Shown in pieces: positions 17,972 through 25,726 of a stretch of 42,468 bases of DNA. Below the pieces are notes generated by a model. The model did not search any database. It saw only the letters and a list, made by a program, of their open reading frames with translations, and was not told the DNA's origin. Made by a program: the position numbers and the translations under genes. Numbering within the stretch: position 1 is the stretch's first letter; the number at the start of each line of letters is the position of its first letter. The stretch is from Phycisphaerales bacterium (GTDB taxonomy: Bacteria; Planctomycetota; Phycisphaerae; Phycisphaerales; UBA1924), in the NCBI GenBank assembly GCA_020427635.1, contig JAGQOH010000027.1, positions 1 to 42,468 of the forward strand, given 5' to 3'.

Positions 17972-18430
17972 TCAGTTCTTCTCGAATTCCTTCAAGAACC
18001 CCACAAACTCGCGGCGGTGTTCCTGCTCGTCGGCGAGGATGGTGATCGCCATGTCCTGCGTTGGGTAGTCGACGCCGTCGGAGAGCTTGATGATCTTTTC
18101 GTAGCTGGCCATGGCCTGTTCCTCAGCGGCGATGACACCCTTGATGACGGAGACGAGATCGGTGTTGTCAGCAGGGGGTTGGAGCATGCGCTGGGCGGCC
18201 TTGAAAGCTTCGGAGCCGGGGACCGTGCCGCCGATGGTCTTGATGCGCTTAGCGAGCAGTTGTGCGTGGCCAAGTTCTTCGGCGACGTCGGCTTCGAGCG
18301 AGGTCTTGATGTGTTTGGCGCGGACACCGTCGAGATTGTTGGCGTTGGCGATGTAGTTCATGACGGTCTCAATCTCGGCAAAATATGCGGTGATGAGTGC
18401 GTCGATGATGGCTTGGTTGTTTGCTGGCAT
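17972..18430 (-). CDS. Ferritin-like diiron protein
   Basis: The 152-residue, four-helix-bundle protein has the four carboxylate-bearing helices of the ferritin/bacterioferritin superfamily: AEIETVMNY (Glu19), EELGH (Glu52, His55), AAEEQAMASYEKII (Glu103) and ADEQEHRREF (Glu135, His138). Such proteins store iron or oxidise ferrous iron with peroxide. The length fits bacterioferritin, but I do not see a clear haem-ligand methionine. ATG at 18430 is chosen because GGAGGGA lies just upstream. The ATG at 18445 would place the ribosome-binding site inside the gene. An iron-regulated role is plausible given the Fur-family gene at 22378, but no Fur box was identified. Confidence 0.82.
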   Translation of the reverse strand: MPANNQAIIDALITAYFAEIETVMNYIANANNLDGVRAKHIKTSLEADVAEELGHAQLLAKRIKTIGGTVPGSEAFKAAQRMLQPPADNTDLVSVIKGVIAAEEQAMASYEKIIKLSDGVDYPTQDMAITILADEQEHRREFVGFLKEFEKN

Positions 18431-18480
18431 GGTCCCTCCTTGCAATCGATGTGGAGGAGATTCTAGGCGCGCAGAGCGTG

Positions 18481-19281
18481 CTAGTCACCCACCTTGATCT
18501 GCACACCGGCTTCGGTCCGCGTGATGTAAATCGCGCGACCATTGTCATCCGGGCGGGCGCCGGCGACGCAATCGGTAATGAGTTGACCCACATCATCCGG
18601 CACGAGACATGCTGAAGTCGGGAGGGACTCTTCGCCAATGAGGGAGCGCAGGAGCGGTGTTTCAACAGCGCCAGGCGCAACGGCAAAGGCGCGGATGCCG
18701 AGCGGGGCGCCTTCTTTGGCGGCGCTGCGGACGAAGCTGTTGAGGGCGGCCTTGGTTGCACCGTATGCGAAGAAGCCTTCGAAGGGATCAATCGCGGCGA
18801 TGGAGGAAACCGCGACGATGCAGCCACCACCTTGCTCAGCGAATGTTGGCCATGCTGCACGGATCATCTGCGCGGGCGCGAAAGTGTTAAGCGCAAACAT
18901 ATCTTGCAGTGCGCGATCTGTGGTCTCGGCAACGGGAAGGAGCGAAGCGTCGCCGGCATTGAGCACGATGGCATCGAGCCTGCCCAGCTTCTGCACTGCC
19001 TCGCGCACAAGTTGTTGCGGCGCATCGGACTCGGCGAGATCGCATTGGAAGGACGCGAAGCGCTCGCCGCCCGGGGCGTGACCTTGCACGCCTGCGGTTT
19101 GGTGGAGTCGGGCGATTGCATCGTCGAGCTTGGGCTGTTGTCGTCCGACGATGCAGACGCGGAAACCGCGCTCGGCCAGGCGAATCGCGGCGGCGAGGCC
19201 AATGCCCGACGAGCCTCCCGTGACAAGGGCGACGGGGACATGTCCACTGGGCTTTGAACTCGCCTGCGATGTGTTCGACAT
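18481..19281 (-). CDS. Short-chain dehydrogenase/reductase
   Basis: The 266-residue NAD(P)-dependent oxidoreductase has the full SDR signature: TGGSSGIG (21-28) for cofactor binding, NAG (108-110), the catalytic Ser near 160, and YGATK with Tyr173 and Lys177. The arginine in IVGRQ after strand 2 suggests NADP preference. The substrate cannot be read from the sequence. ATG at 19281 is preferred over TTG at 19287. A TACCCT sequence only a few bases upstream could be a -10 box, implying a very short or absent leader. It lies upstream of the ferritin-like gene, separated by 50 bp. Confidence 0.88.
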   Translation of the reverse strand: MSNTSQASSKPSGHVPVALVTGGSSGIGLAAAIRLAERGFRVCIVGRQQPKLDDAIARLHQTAGVQGHAPGGERFASFQCDLAESDAPQQLVREAVQKLGRLDAIVLNAGDASLLPVAETTDRALQDMFALNTFAPAQMIRAAWPTFAEQGGGCIVAVSSIAAIDPFEGFFAYGATKAALNSFVRSAAKEGAPLGIRAFAVAPGAVETPLLRSLIGEESLPTSACLVPDDVGQLITDCVAGARPDDNGRAIYITRTEAGVQIKVGD

Positions 19282-19432
19282 GCACAACAGGGTAGGCTAT
19301 CGGCATGTCAAGGGCAGGCCTGGTCGATCCCGATAACCGGCTGGTCGGGCGCTTCGCGCAAATCCGGGGCAGGCGACCCGGGCGCGTGGTCGATGCATCT
19401 CCGGGGGTGTGCGCGTGACAGCGGTGGCGACC

Positions 19433-21007
19433 ATGCAGACATCGGCGGTCCTGTTCAACGAGCGCGATCGGCCTTGGAAGCCCACGCTGACGAAAATCGT
19501 CGCGACGATCGGGCCTGCGACGAGCCATCCGGATGTGATCACCAAGCTGATTGAGAATGGTGCGACTATTTTTCGGATGAACTTCTCGCATGGTTCATTT
19601 GATGAGCATGCGACGCGGTTGGCGGTGATTCGTGAGGCTGCTGCACGGATGCAGGTGCCGGTGGCAGTGTTGGGTGACTTGTGTGGTCCGAAGATTCGCG
19701 TGGGCAAGACGCCAGACGCGGGCATCATGCTCAAGCCCGGGCAGGATGTGATCATCCGTCCTGATGCCGAAGAGTGCATTGACGGACCGACGCCGGTGTT
19801 GGCGGCGAGCTATCCGAACGTGGCGACGGATCTCAAAGCGGGGCATCGCGTGTTGATCGATGACGGGCGCGTGCGCATGCTATGCGTCGAGACATCGGAA
19901 GACGAAGCGGATCGGCATGCGTTGTGCCGTGTGACGGTTGGCGGACGCGTCACGACGCGCAAGGGCATCAACCTTCCCGATTCGACGCTTCGCATTGCAT
20001 CGCTCACGGAACATGACTGGGCTTGCGTGGCGTGGGGCGTTGAGCGCGGGCTCGATTTTTTTGCCTTGTCTTTCGTGCGCGATGCGGACGACGTGCGCAC
20101 ACTTCGCCGTCGCTTTGATACGGTTTGCACGGAAGAAGCATGCGGCACTGGGCTGTATGCATCCGGCTTTGCGCCGACGATTCCGATCGTGGCGAAGATC
20201 GAAACGCCCCAGGCGGTGGATCACATTGATGAAATCATCGACGCGTCGGACGGGATTATGGTGGCGCGTGGTGACTTGGGCGTGGAAATGGATCTGGCGC
20301 GCGTGCCGGTGATTCAGAAGCAGCTGGTGCGCGCTGCGCACGCGTTGGGGCGGCCCTGCATTGTCGCCACACAAATGCTCGAGTCAATGATCGACAAGCC
20401 CACGGCGACGCGAGCGGAAGTGTCGGACGTTGCCAACGCGATTCTGGATGGTGCGGATGCGGTGATGTTGAGCGCCGAGACCGCGGTGGGGCGCAATCCC
20501 GATCTGGCGGTCGAGACCATGCGCCGCGTGGCGGACGCGACGGAGCAATCGATCCGAGAGAATCCGGACGGCATGCTTGCCCGGCGGCGCTTGCGCGATC
20601 CTCACCGGATCATGCCTGCGCTGGCGCACGGCGCGTGGCACATGGCCCGTGACATCGGCGCGAAGCTGATCGTCGTGTGGTCGCAAACAGGCGGCATGGC
20701 GCGACATCTTTCGCAGAACGGTTTCCGCGTGCCGATTCTCGCGTTCACGAGTGACGAGAAGGCGGCGCGTCGAATGTGCCTGCTCTACGGCGTGTTCCCA
20801 CTGCACTGCAGTGGGGCGCCGGAGCACCGTTCGGACTTTGCGGCGATGGCGGACAAGATCGTGCTCGAGCGTGGACTCGCGCAGTTGGGTGACCCGATGG
20901 TGTATTTGGCGGGCAAGCCGCTCGAGAAGCCCGGCGCCGTCAACACTGTGGCGATTCGATTTGCCGGCGAGTTTGCAGGGACCAAGAACAATCCTATCGT
21001 GGATTGA
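19433..21007 (+). CDS. pyk: Pyruvate kinase
   Basis: Pyruvate kinase converts phosphoenolpyruvate and ADP to pyruvate and ATP, the last step of glycolysis. Family motifs appear in order: TKIVATIGPAT, RMNFSHG, GDLCGPKIRVG, the catalytic-lysine and metal-binding signature IVAKIETPQAVDHIDEI, VARGDLGVE, and CIVATQMLESMI with PTRAEVSDVANA. The 524-residue length is slightly above the usual 470-500. ATG at 19433 is chosen; GTG at 19409 would add eight residues, and no clear ribosome-binding site separates the two. The cinA gene starts 2 bp after its stop, so the pair is probably one transcript. Confidence 0.96.
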   Translation: MQTSAVLFNERDRPWKPTLTKIVATIGPATSHPDVITKLIENGATIFRMNFSHGSFDEHATRLAVIREAAARMQVPVAVLGDLCGPKIRVGKTPDAGIMLKPGQDVIIRPDAEECIDGPTPVLAASYPNVATDLKAGHRVLIDDGRVRMLCVETSEDEADRHALCRVTVGGRVTTRKGINLPDSTLRIASLTEHDWACVAWGVERGLDFFALSFVRDADDVRTLRRRFDTVCTEEACGTGLYASGFAPTIPIVAKIETPQAVDHIDEIIDASDGIMVARGDLGVEMDLARVPVIQKQLVRAAHALGRPCIVATQMLESMIDKPTATRAEVSDVANAILDGADAVMLSAETAVGRNPDLAVETMRRVADATEQSIRENPDGMLARRRLRDPHRIMPALAHGAWHMARDIGAKLIVVWSQTGGMARHLSQNGFRVPILAFTSDEKAARRMCLLYGVFPLHCSGAPEHRSDFAAMADKIVLERGLAQLGDPMVYLAGKPLEKPGAVNTVAIRFAGEFAGTKNNPIVD

Positions 21008-21009
21008 CT

Positions 21010-22377
21010 ATGGGCCAGGTGTTTCAGCACGCGACGGTGGTCTCGATCGGTGATGAGCTCGCGATCGGGCAGTCACTCGACACCAATTCCAAGTGGTTGA
21101 GCAACCAACTGACCGCAATGGGTGTGCGCGTGATCGAGCATGTGGCCGTGCCGGACGATGTGCAGGCGATGCTGGCGGCGCTGCGGCGGTTGGCCAATAA
21201 TGCCGACCTGATCGTGGCGACGGGCGGGCTTGGGCCGACGGCGGATGATTTGTCGCGCGCGGTGCTGGCAGCATTGCTGGGTGATGCACTTGTGCGCGAC
21301 GAGGTGGCGTATCGGGAACTGGAGGCACTGTTTCGCAAGCGCGGGCGGGAGCTGACTGAGGCCAATGCGATGCAGGCGCTGCGGCCGGCGTCGGCCACGT
21401 GCCTGAGCAATCCGCATGGCACGGCGCCGGGGTTGCGTGCGCAGTATCGTGTTGCGGATCGGGCGGTTGAGGTATTCATGTTGCCGGGGCCGCCGCACGA
21501 GAACCGGCCCATGTTTGAAGCGTTCGTGGCGCCCGCGATCAAGCGACCGGTCGGGCATGTGATCCGCGCGCGGGTGATTCATCATTATGGCCCTGCGGAG
21601 AGCGAGGCGGCGCGGCGGTTGGGCCCGCTGCTCGATCGGGATCGCAATCCACTGGTCGGAATCACGGCAAGCGATGGCGTGATTTCGCTGCGGATTCGGT
21701 ATGAGGGTGCTGAGGAGGATGCAGAGCGGTTAATTGAGGCGACGGATGCGGAGGTGGAGCGTGTGCTCGCCTCGCATCGGTTTGCTGTTGTGGATGATCC
21801 CGGCGCTGAGGTTGCGCCGCCAATCTACGTAGCGCTTCTTGAGGAGCTTAAGCAAAGGGGCGCGACATTGGTGACCGCGGAGTCGTGCACGGGGGGCATG
21901 CTGGCGGAGTGCATCACGTCGATTTCGGGGTCGTCGAGCAACTTCGTGGGCGGGTTCGTGACGTATTCGAATGAGCTGAAGCATCGTGTGCTTGGTGTCG
22001 AGCGCGCCGTGTTGGAGGCGCACGGCGCCGTCAGTGGCGAGACGGCGCGCGAGATGGCTGCAGGCGCAGTGCGTACCGCGTTGCATGCGCAGATCCCAGG
22101 CACGCATGAGACGCATGCACTTTCTATCACAGGGATTGCGGGGCCAGATGGCGGGAGCAGGGAGAAGCCCGTGGGGACGGTGTGGATTGGGCGGGCCTCG
22201 TCATCGGACGTTGATGTGGAAGCCCGCCGATTTGTTTTCCCGGGTGATCGCGCGACGGTGCGGCGACGCAGCGCTGCGACCGCAACGGCGATGTTGCTGT
22301 TTCATCTGACGGGGCGCGAGATGCCACGGATGTTGTGGCAAGTGGAGCCCGACGGCACGCCGCCTATGGGCGGCTAG
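21010..22377 (+). CDS. cinA: CinA-family nicotinamide-nucleotide amidohydrolase
   Basis: The 455-residue protein is a two-domain CinA. The N-terminal COG1058 domain (about 1-250) has GDELAIGQSLDTNS and TGGLGPTADD and resembles molybdopterin-binding proteins; in homologues it acts as an ADP-ribose pyrophosphatase. The C-terminal PncC domain (about 285-435) has TAESCTGGMLAECIT, NFVGGFVTYSNELK and ITGIAGPDGG, and deamidates nicotinamide mononucleotide in NAD recycling. Overlapping TTG at 21004 is possible, but ATG at 21010 is more natural. Its stop directly abuts the stop of the convergent Fur-family gene, leaving no terminator between them. Confidence 0.93.
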   Translation: MGQVFQHATVVSIGDELAIGQSLDTNSKWLSNQLTAMGVRVIEHVAVPDDVQAMLAALRRLANNADLIVATGGLGPTADDLSRAVLAALLGDALVRDEVAYRELEALFRKRGRELTEANAMQALRPASATCLSNPHGTAPGLRAQYRVADRAVEVFMLPGPPHENRPMFEAFVAPAIKRPVGHVIRARVIHHYGPAESEAARRLGPLLDRDRNPLVGITASDGVISLRIRYEGAEEDAERLIEATDAEVERVLASHRFAVVDDPGAEVAPPIYVALLEELKQRGATLVTAESCTGGMLAECITSISGSSSNFVGGFVTYSNELKHRVLGVERAVLEAHGAVSGETAREMAAGAVRTALHAQIPGTHETHALSITGIAGPDGGSREKPVGTVWIGRASSSDVDVEARRFVFPGDRATVRRRSAATATAMLLFHLTGREMPRMLWQVEPDGTPPMGG

Positions 22378-22800
22378 CTACCTTGCAGCGGCCCGCACGC
22401 TTACACGCAGCTCGCGAATCGACAGGCCCAGTTGGCGTTCGAGTTCGTCGCGCAGCTCTTTGGGCAAGCCCGCGGCGAGGCGTTCGTTGATTTCCTCTGG
22501 TGCGTCGAGAATGCGCCCGTCATCGACCATGATGTGCACATGGTCGGTGGTGTCGGCGTCGAAGCGAGCCGGTCCTGAAGCGGGGGTGAGCTTGCGGCAC
22601 ATGCCGCCCTTGCAGAGAGCTTCGAGGGTGTTGTAGACAGTGGCGAGGCTCATGCAGCAGCCGCGGGCGCTGAGCGTTGAGTGCAATTCGTCGGCGGTGG
22701 GGTGGCACTTCGTCGCCGCGAGGGCCGCGTAGACGTCGGCCCGCTGGCGTGTGCAGCGGAGGTCTTTGCTCTTGAACAACTGGCGAACTTCGGTGCCCAT
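22378..22800 (-). CDS. Fur-family metalloregulator lacking the usual C-terminal cysteines
   Basis: The 140-residue protein has the Fur winged-helix N-terminus (about 10-85): TRQRADVYAAL, HPTADELHSTL and SLATVYNTLEALCKGG, the recognition helix. The dimerisation domain has RFDADTTDHVHIMVDDGRILD, where most Fur/PerR proteins have HHHxxCxxCG. The paired CxxC structural zinc motifs are absent, while Asp and two His of the regulatory site remain. It is therefore a diverged Fur/PerR relative that may sense iron, manganese or peroxide without structural zinc. Plausible targets include the nearby ferritin-like gene. It abuts cinA tail to tail. Confidence 0.85.
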   Translation of the reverse strand: MGTEVRQLFKSKDLRCTRQRADVYAALAATKCHPTADELHSTLSARGCCMSLATVYNTLEALCKGGMCRKLTPASGPARFDADTTDHVHIMVDDGRILDAPEEINERLAAGLPKELRDELERQLGLSIRELRVSVRAAAR

Positions 22801-22861
22801 CTCTTTACATCATTGCGGGCTGGTGGCCCTGGGACCAGTCTGGGGGGTCGAATCGGCGGTT

Positions 22862-23347
22862 TCAGGCCCGCCCGGGGACCTCGGCCTCGAACGACATCTT
22901 CCGGTGCGGGATCCCGGCCTCATCAAACTCCTCGCCCTCGATGATCCAGCCGAGGCGTTCGTAGAAGGGGACTGCGGAAAGCTGTGCGTGGCAATAGAGG
23001 CGGTTGAGCCCGAGGCGTGCGAAGGCGTAGCGCTCAAGGTCGACCACGAGCTTCTGGCCAATGCCTTCGCGCTGGCGCTGGGGGTCGACGGCCATTTGCA
23101 TGAGCTTGCCGCCTTTGGCCTGGCCGTCGCCATCGGCGGGGGGGAGGAGCAGGGCGCAGCCGACCACCCGGTCGCCCGTCGGCAGGGGGTGGATCGCGAC
23201 GAAGTGGACAAAGCGGTCCTCGTAGGGGTACTCCCGGCAGAAGCGAGCGTGGTCATAGCCAATGGGCTTGAGCAGGACGAGTTCGCGCAAGGCGACTTCC
23301 TGGGCGTAGAGAGCGTGGCCGGGGGTGATGCGCTGGATGCGGATCAT
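22862..23347 (-). CDS. GNAT-family N-acetyltransferase
   Basis: The 161-residue protein has the GNAT fold motifs: LMQMAVDPQRQREGIGQKLV (motif A, with the acetyl-CoA pyrophosphate loop RQREGIG), RLYCHAQLSAVPFYERLGW (motif B) and an N-terminal strand region with VALRELVLLKPIGYD. GNAT enzymes move acetyl groups from acetyl-CoA to amines. The HAQLSAVPFYERLGW pattern resembles the ElaA-like branch. The acceptor is unknown. The Fur-family gene lies 61 bp downstream on the same strand. It is divergent from the zinc-ribbon membrane gene. Confidence 0.88.
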   Translation of the reverse strand: MIRIQRITPGHALYAQEVALRELVLLKPIGYDHARFCREYPYEDRFVHFVAIHPLPTGDRVVGCALLLPPADGDGQAKGGKLMQMAVDPQRQREGIGQKLVVDLERYAFARLGLNRLYCHAQLSAVPFYERLGWIIEGEEFDEAGIPHRKMSFEAEVPGRA

Positions 23348-23423
23348 GGCGGGGGATGGTACCGGGTCGGCCCGACGGCGCGGGGGTGGACCCTTGGCGG
23401 GCCTGAAGCCGAATGGGAAGTTG

Positions 23424-24176
23424 ATGGCCCGACGAAATGAGTTGCGTGATCCGACGGTGCTGCTGTGCGAGCGGTGCGGGTATGACCTGACGGGGACGCC
23501 GAGGGATGGGAAGTGCGCGGAATGCGGGACGCCCGTGGGGGAGTCGTTGCCAGGGCGCAGGATCGGGACGCCGTTTCAGCAGCGGACAGATCCGGTGACG
23601 TTTGTGCGCACGATGTGGTTGTTGGCAAGGCGGCCGCGAGGGGTGTGGGATGCGGTGCTTCCTGAGCGATGGCACAGTGGGCTGTTCGGTTTCTTCTGTG
23701 CGGTCACCGCGAGCGTGTTCGCGTGGCTCGGACTTGCGAACACGGCATGGGGACGCCCGCTGCGGGATCCGGGCGCGGATGCCGCGTTCCTGTGCATGAG
23801 TGCGGCGACGTGCTTGGTGCTGACATACATTGAGATGTTGGGGCTGCGTTTGATCGGCCGAAAGAACGGTTGGCGGATCACGCAAGAGGTGAGCCAGGCG
23901 GTGTGCGGGCACGCGTGCGTGGGTTGGATCGTGGCGGGGGCGCTGGTGGCGGTTGGTTGGCAACTCGGGGCGCGCCTGCCCGCTGCACCGTTGGTCAACA
24001 ACACGCCGAGTTGGATGAACCCGATTGTGACGAGCCTGCAGTTTGTGTTGCCGGGGGTTGGATTCTTCGTGGGCATGATGGTGTTCGAGACGCTGGCGTA
24101 CATCGGCGTGCGGAAGCTGCGGTGGGCGAACGTGGGAGAAGAGACGCAGTGGCGCAGTGACGCAGAGACGGAGTGA
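23424..24176 (+). CDS. Multi-pass membrane protein with N-terminal zinc ribbon
   Basis: The 250-residue protein begins with the ribbon CERCGYDLTG...CAECG (about residues 15-34) and continues with about four hydrophobic segments (for example LFGFFCAVTASVFAWLGLA, AAFLCMSAATCLVLTYI, GWIVAGALVAVGW and LPGVGFFVGMMVFETLAYIGV). The membrane part vaguely recalls Yip1-like proteins. Unlike the other five ribbon proteins in the window, the ribbon is at the N-terminus. ATG at 23424 has GGGAAG upstream and is preferred over 23325, which would overlap the divergent acetyltransferase gene. The function is unknown. Confidence 0.75.
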   Translation: MARRNELRDPTVLLCERCGYDLTGTPRDGKCAECGTPVGESLPGRRIGTPFQQRTDPVTFVRTMWLLARRPRGVWDAVLPERWHSGLFGFFCAVTASVFAWLGLANTAWGRPLRDPGADAAFLCMSAATCLVLTYIEMLGLRLIGRKNGWRITQEVSQAVCGHACVGWIVAGALVAVGWQLGARLPAAPLVNNTPSWMNPIVTSLQFVLPGVGFFVGMMVFETLAYIGVRKLRWANVGEETQWRSDAETE

Positions 24177-24177
24177 T

Positions 24178-24262
24178 GGGGTGCCCGGGGTTGCTTGCAA
24201 CCCCGGAGTGGAGCGATGTGCAGTTCTGCAGACCCGGCTTGACAAGCAAGCCGGGGCACCCG
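24178..24262. repeat. Inverted pair of family B repeats (REPIN-like)
   Basis: The left unit is CCGGGGTTGC-TT-GCAACCCCGG (24185-24206). The right unit is CCCGGCTTG-ACAAG-CAAGCCGGG (24233-24255). The outer arms GGGTGCCC (24179-24186) and GGGCACCC (24254-24261) are complementary. Two REP-like hairpins in inverted orientation are the form described for REPINs. It sits between convergent genes, where it could also act as a bidirectional terminator. Confidence 0.75.
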
Positions 24263-24266
24263 CGCG

Positions 24267-24734
24267 TTAGTTCGCCGGCAGATGCACGCGCGGGGAGGTC
24301 TGGCCACATTCCGGGCAGCGCGTGTAGGTCGCTTCGTGGTGGGCGAGGTCTTTCAGGTCGTAGCCGCAATGGAAGCAGCGCGGGCGCGTGAAGTAGTCGT
24401 ACATGATCGGATGCATCCATCGGCGGTAGAGCAACGTCGCAACACCGATGCCAAGAACTGCGGGGAGGGCGATGGCCATCGCAATGGCGCCGCCCGTGTC
24501 GACACTGTTGGTCAATGGTGAGAAGCCGCTCATGCTGCCAATCGGCGTGCGAAACCCGAGCACGACGCCCGTGATGGGCACGGCGCTGAGTGCGACGGCG
24601 GCGCCGATGACGGCGGGGATGAAGCCGCGGAGGCGGTGGCGATTGCGCGCGAGGTTCTCGTATTGCTTGAGCTGGGCGGGCGAGAGGTCAAGTTGTGTTT
24701 CCCAGATGGGGAGTTTGCGGCGTTTGAGGGACAT
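24267..24734 (-). CDS. Zinc-ribbon membrane protein
   Basis: The 155-residue product starts with a charged helix (SPAQLKQYENLARNRHRLRG). Two membrane segments follow (about 38-60, FIPAVIGAAVALSAVPITGVVLG, and 83-103, AIAMAIALPAVLGIGVATLLY). The C-terminal ribbon is CFHCGYDLKDLAHHEATYTRCPECG, with a longer loop between the pairs than in most copies. The ATG at 24734 is preferred because AGGATG lies at ribosome-binding distance. The one at 24743 lacks a site. It is the last of three tandem paralogues on this strand. The function is unknown. Confidence 0.72.
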   Translation of the reverse strand: MSLKRRKLPIWETQLDLSPAQLKQYENLARNRHRLRGFIPAVIGAAVALSAVPITGVVLGFRTPIGSMSGFSPLTNSVDTGGAIAMAIALPAVLGIGVATLLYRRWMHPIMYDYFTRPRCFHCGYDLKDLAHHEATYTRCPECGQTSPRVHLPAN

Positions 24735-24791
24735 GATGCTCATCCTAGGCGTGCATGATGGGCGCAAGAACCCCCTCCCTTGCGGTCGGGG

Positions 24792-25190
24792 CTAGCCGGG
24801 TGTTGGCGATGTTGGAAGGCGGGGCGAGTCTTTGCCGCATTCGGGGCAGGTGAGGCTGAAGGCACTTGTGGTTGCGCCGGTCAAGTCATAGTCGCACCAC
24901 AGGCATTGGCCCTTGCGGAGTTTTGTGGCGACAAGGTGTTCGATGCGTGCGCGGTGAGTTGCGCGACCGAGGAAGAGACCTGCGACGATGGGGAGGCCAC
25001 CCAGCAGGAGCGCGAGGATCGGGCCGCCGATGACGAAACTGGCGAAGAGCATGAAGGGCGTGCCGACGACGATGGTCGCGATGCCGATGAAGCCTGCAAA
25101 GAGGGCGGAGCCAGGCGCGCGGGCGGCGATGATCTCCTTGGCTCGATCGCGTTCGGGTGGTGGGAGTTTGGCGAGTGCTGCCTCGTCCAT
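24792..25190 (-). CDS. Zinc-ribbon membrane protein
   Basis: The 132-residue protein has a charged N-terminus, two adjacent hydrophobic stretches spanning about residues 29-75 (GSALFAGFIGIATIVVGTPFMLFASFVIGGPILALLLGG in two helices) and the ribbon CLWCDYDLTG...CPECG. The glycine after the second cysteine, conserved in the sister proteins, is Asp here. It lies 9 bp after the upstream paralogue, so the two are probably co-transcribed. The role is unknown. Confidence 0.72.
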   Translation of the reverse strand: MDEAALAKLPPPERDRAKEIIAARAPGSALFAGFIGIATIVVGTPFMLFASFVIGGPILALLLGGLPIVAGLFLGRATHRARIEHLVATKLRKGQCLWCDYDLTGATTSAFSLTCPECGKDSPRLPTSPTPG

Positions 25191-25199
25191 GGCGCCATC

Positions 25200-25613
25200 C
25201 TATGCGGGGCGATCTGTGGGCTGGAGGTGTGGTGAAGGTTTGCCGCATTCGGGGCAGGTGATGTGGTTGGGTGGGGTGTTGGCGAGGCCTTTGAGGTCGT
25301 AGCCGCAATGAATGCAGCGTGGTTCGGTGAGGTGCTCACGGAAGAGGCGGCGAAAGCGGAGCTGCGCGGCAGTGCCCATGGCCATGGCGCTCAAGAACAT
25401 GACCGTCCAGTTCATCAGCCAAATCGGAATCTGTTCGCGATATTCCGGCAAGATAAACGCGGCCCCAAGGGCGACGCCTGTCAGCATGTATGCGCCCATT
25501 CCCCATGTGAGCAGAAGGCGCCAGCAAACGCGCTTCCACATCGCGTTCTTGTACTGACGTAGCTCCTTCTTCGACACACCGAGTTGTTCGTGGAGTGGCG
25601 GGCGGCGGGGCAT
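25200..25613 (-). CDS. Zinc-ribbon membrane protein
   Basis: The 137-residue protein resembles the gene at 24267. It has an N-terminal amphipathic stretch (LGVSKKELRQYKNAMWKR), two membrane segments (about 31-54, and 64-84 with WLMNWTVMFLSAMAMGTAAQL) and the ribbon CIHCGYDLKGLANTPPNHITCPECG. The shared LTRPRC or LTEPRC lead-in suggests recent duplication. It is first of the three tandem minus-strand copies and is divergent from ispG. The function is unknown. Confidence 0.73.
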   Translation of the reverse strand: MPRRPPLHEQLGVSKKELRQYKNAMWKRVCWRLLLTWGMGAYMLTGVALGAAFILPEYREQIPIWLMNWTVMFLSAMAMGTAAQLRFRRLFREHLTEPRCIHCGYDLKGLANTPPNHITCPECGKPSPHLQPTDRPA

Positions 25614-25644
25614 TGGTGAATGTTAGGTCGATTGCTTATGCGAG

Positions 25645-25714
25645 GCCCCTCACCCGACTCGACTTCGTCGAGCCACCTTCTCCCGCAGGCGGGGAGAGGG
25701 AGCAGGACTCTGCA
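25645..25714. repeat. Family A palindromic repeat in the ispG leader
   Basis: The GCCCCTCACCCG head, a CTCGAC-TTC-GTCGAG hairpin (about 25658-25672), then CCTTCTCCCGC and GCGGGGAGAGGG arms and the GAGCAGG tail make a full family A unit. It fills most of the 113 bp between the divergent zinc-ribbon gene and the ispG start, leaving 12 bp to the ATG. Confidence 0.75.
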
Positions 25715-25726
25715 TACACTTGCGGC

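Noticed and set aside
23253..24245. 330-codon minus-strand open frame opposite the zinc-ribbon membrane gene
   Set aside because: It overlaps two supported genes and is Arg/His/Pro rich without motifs.
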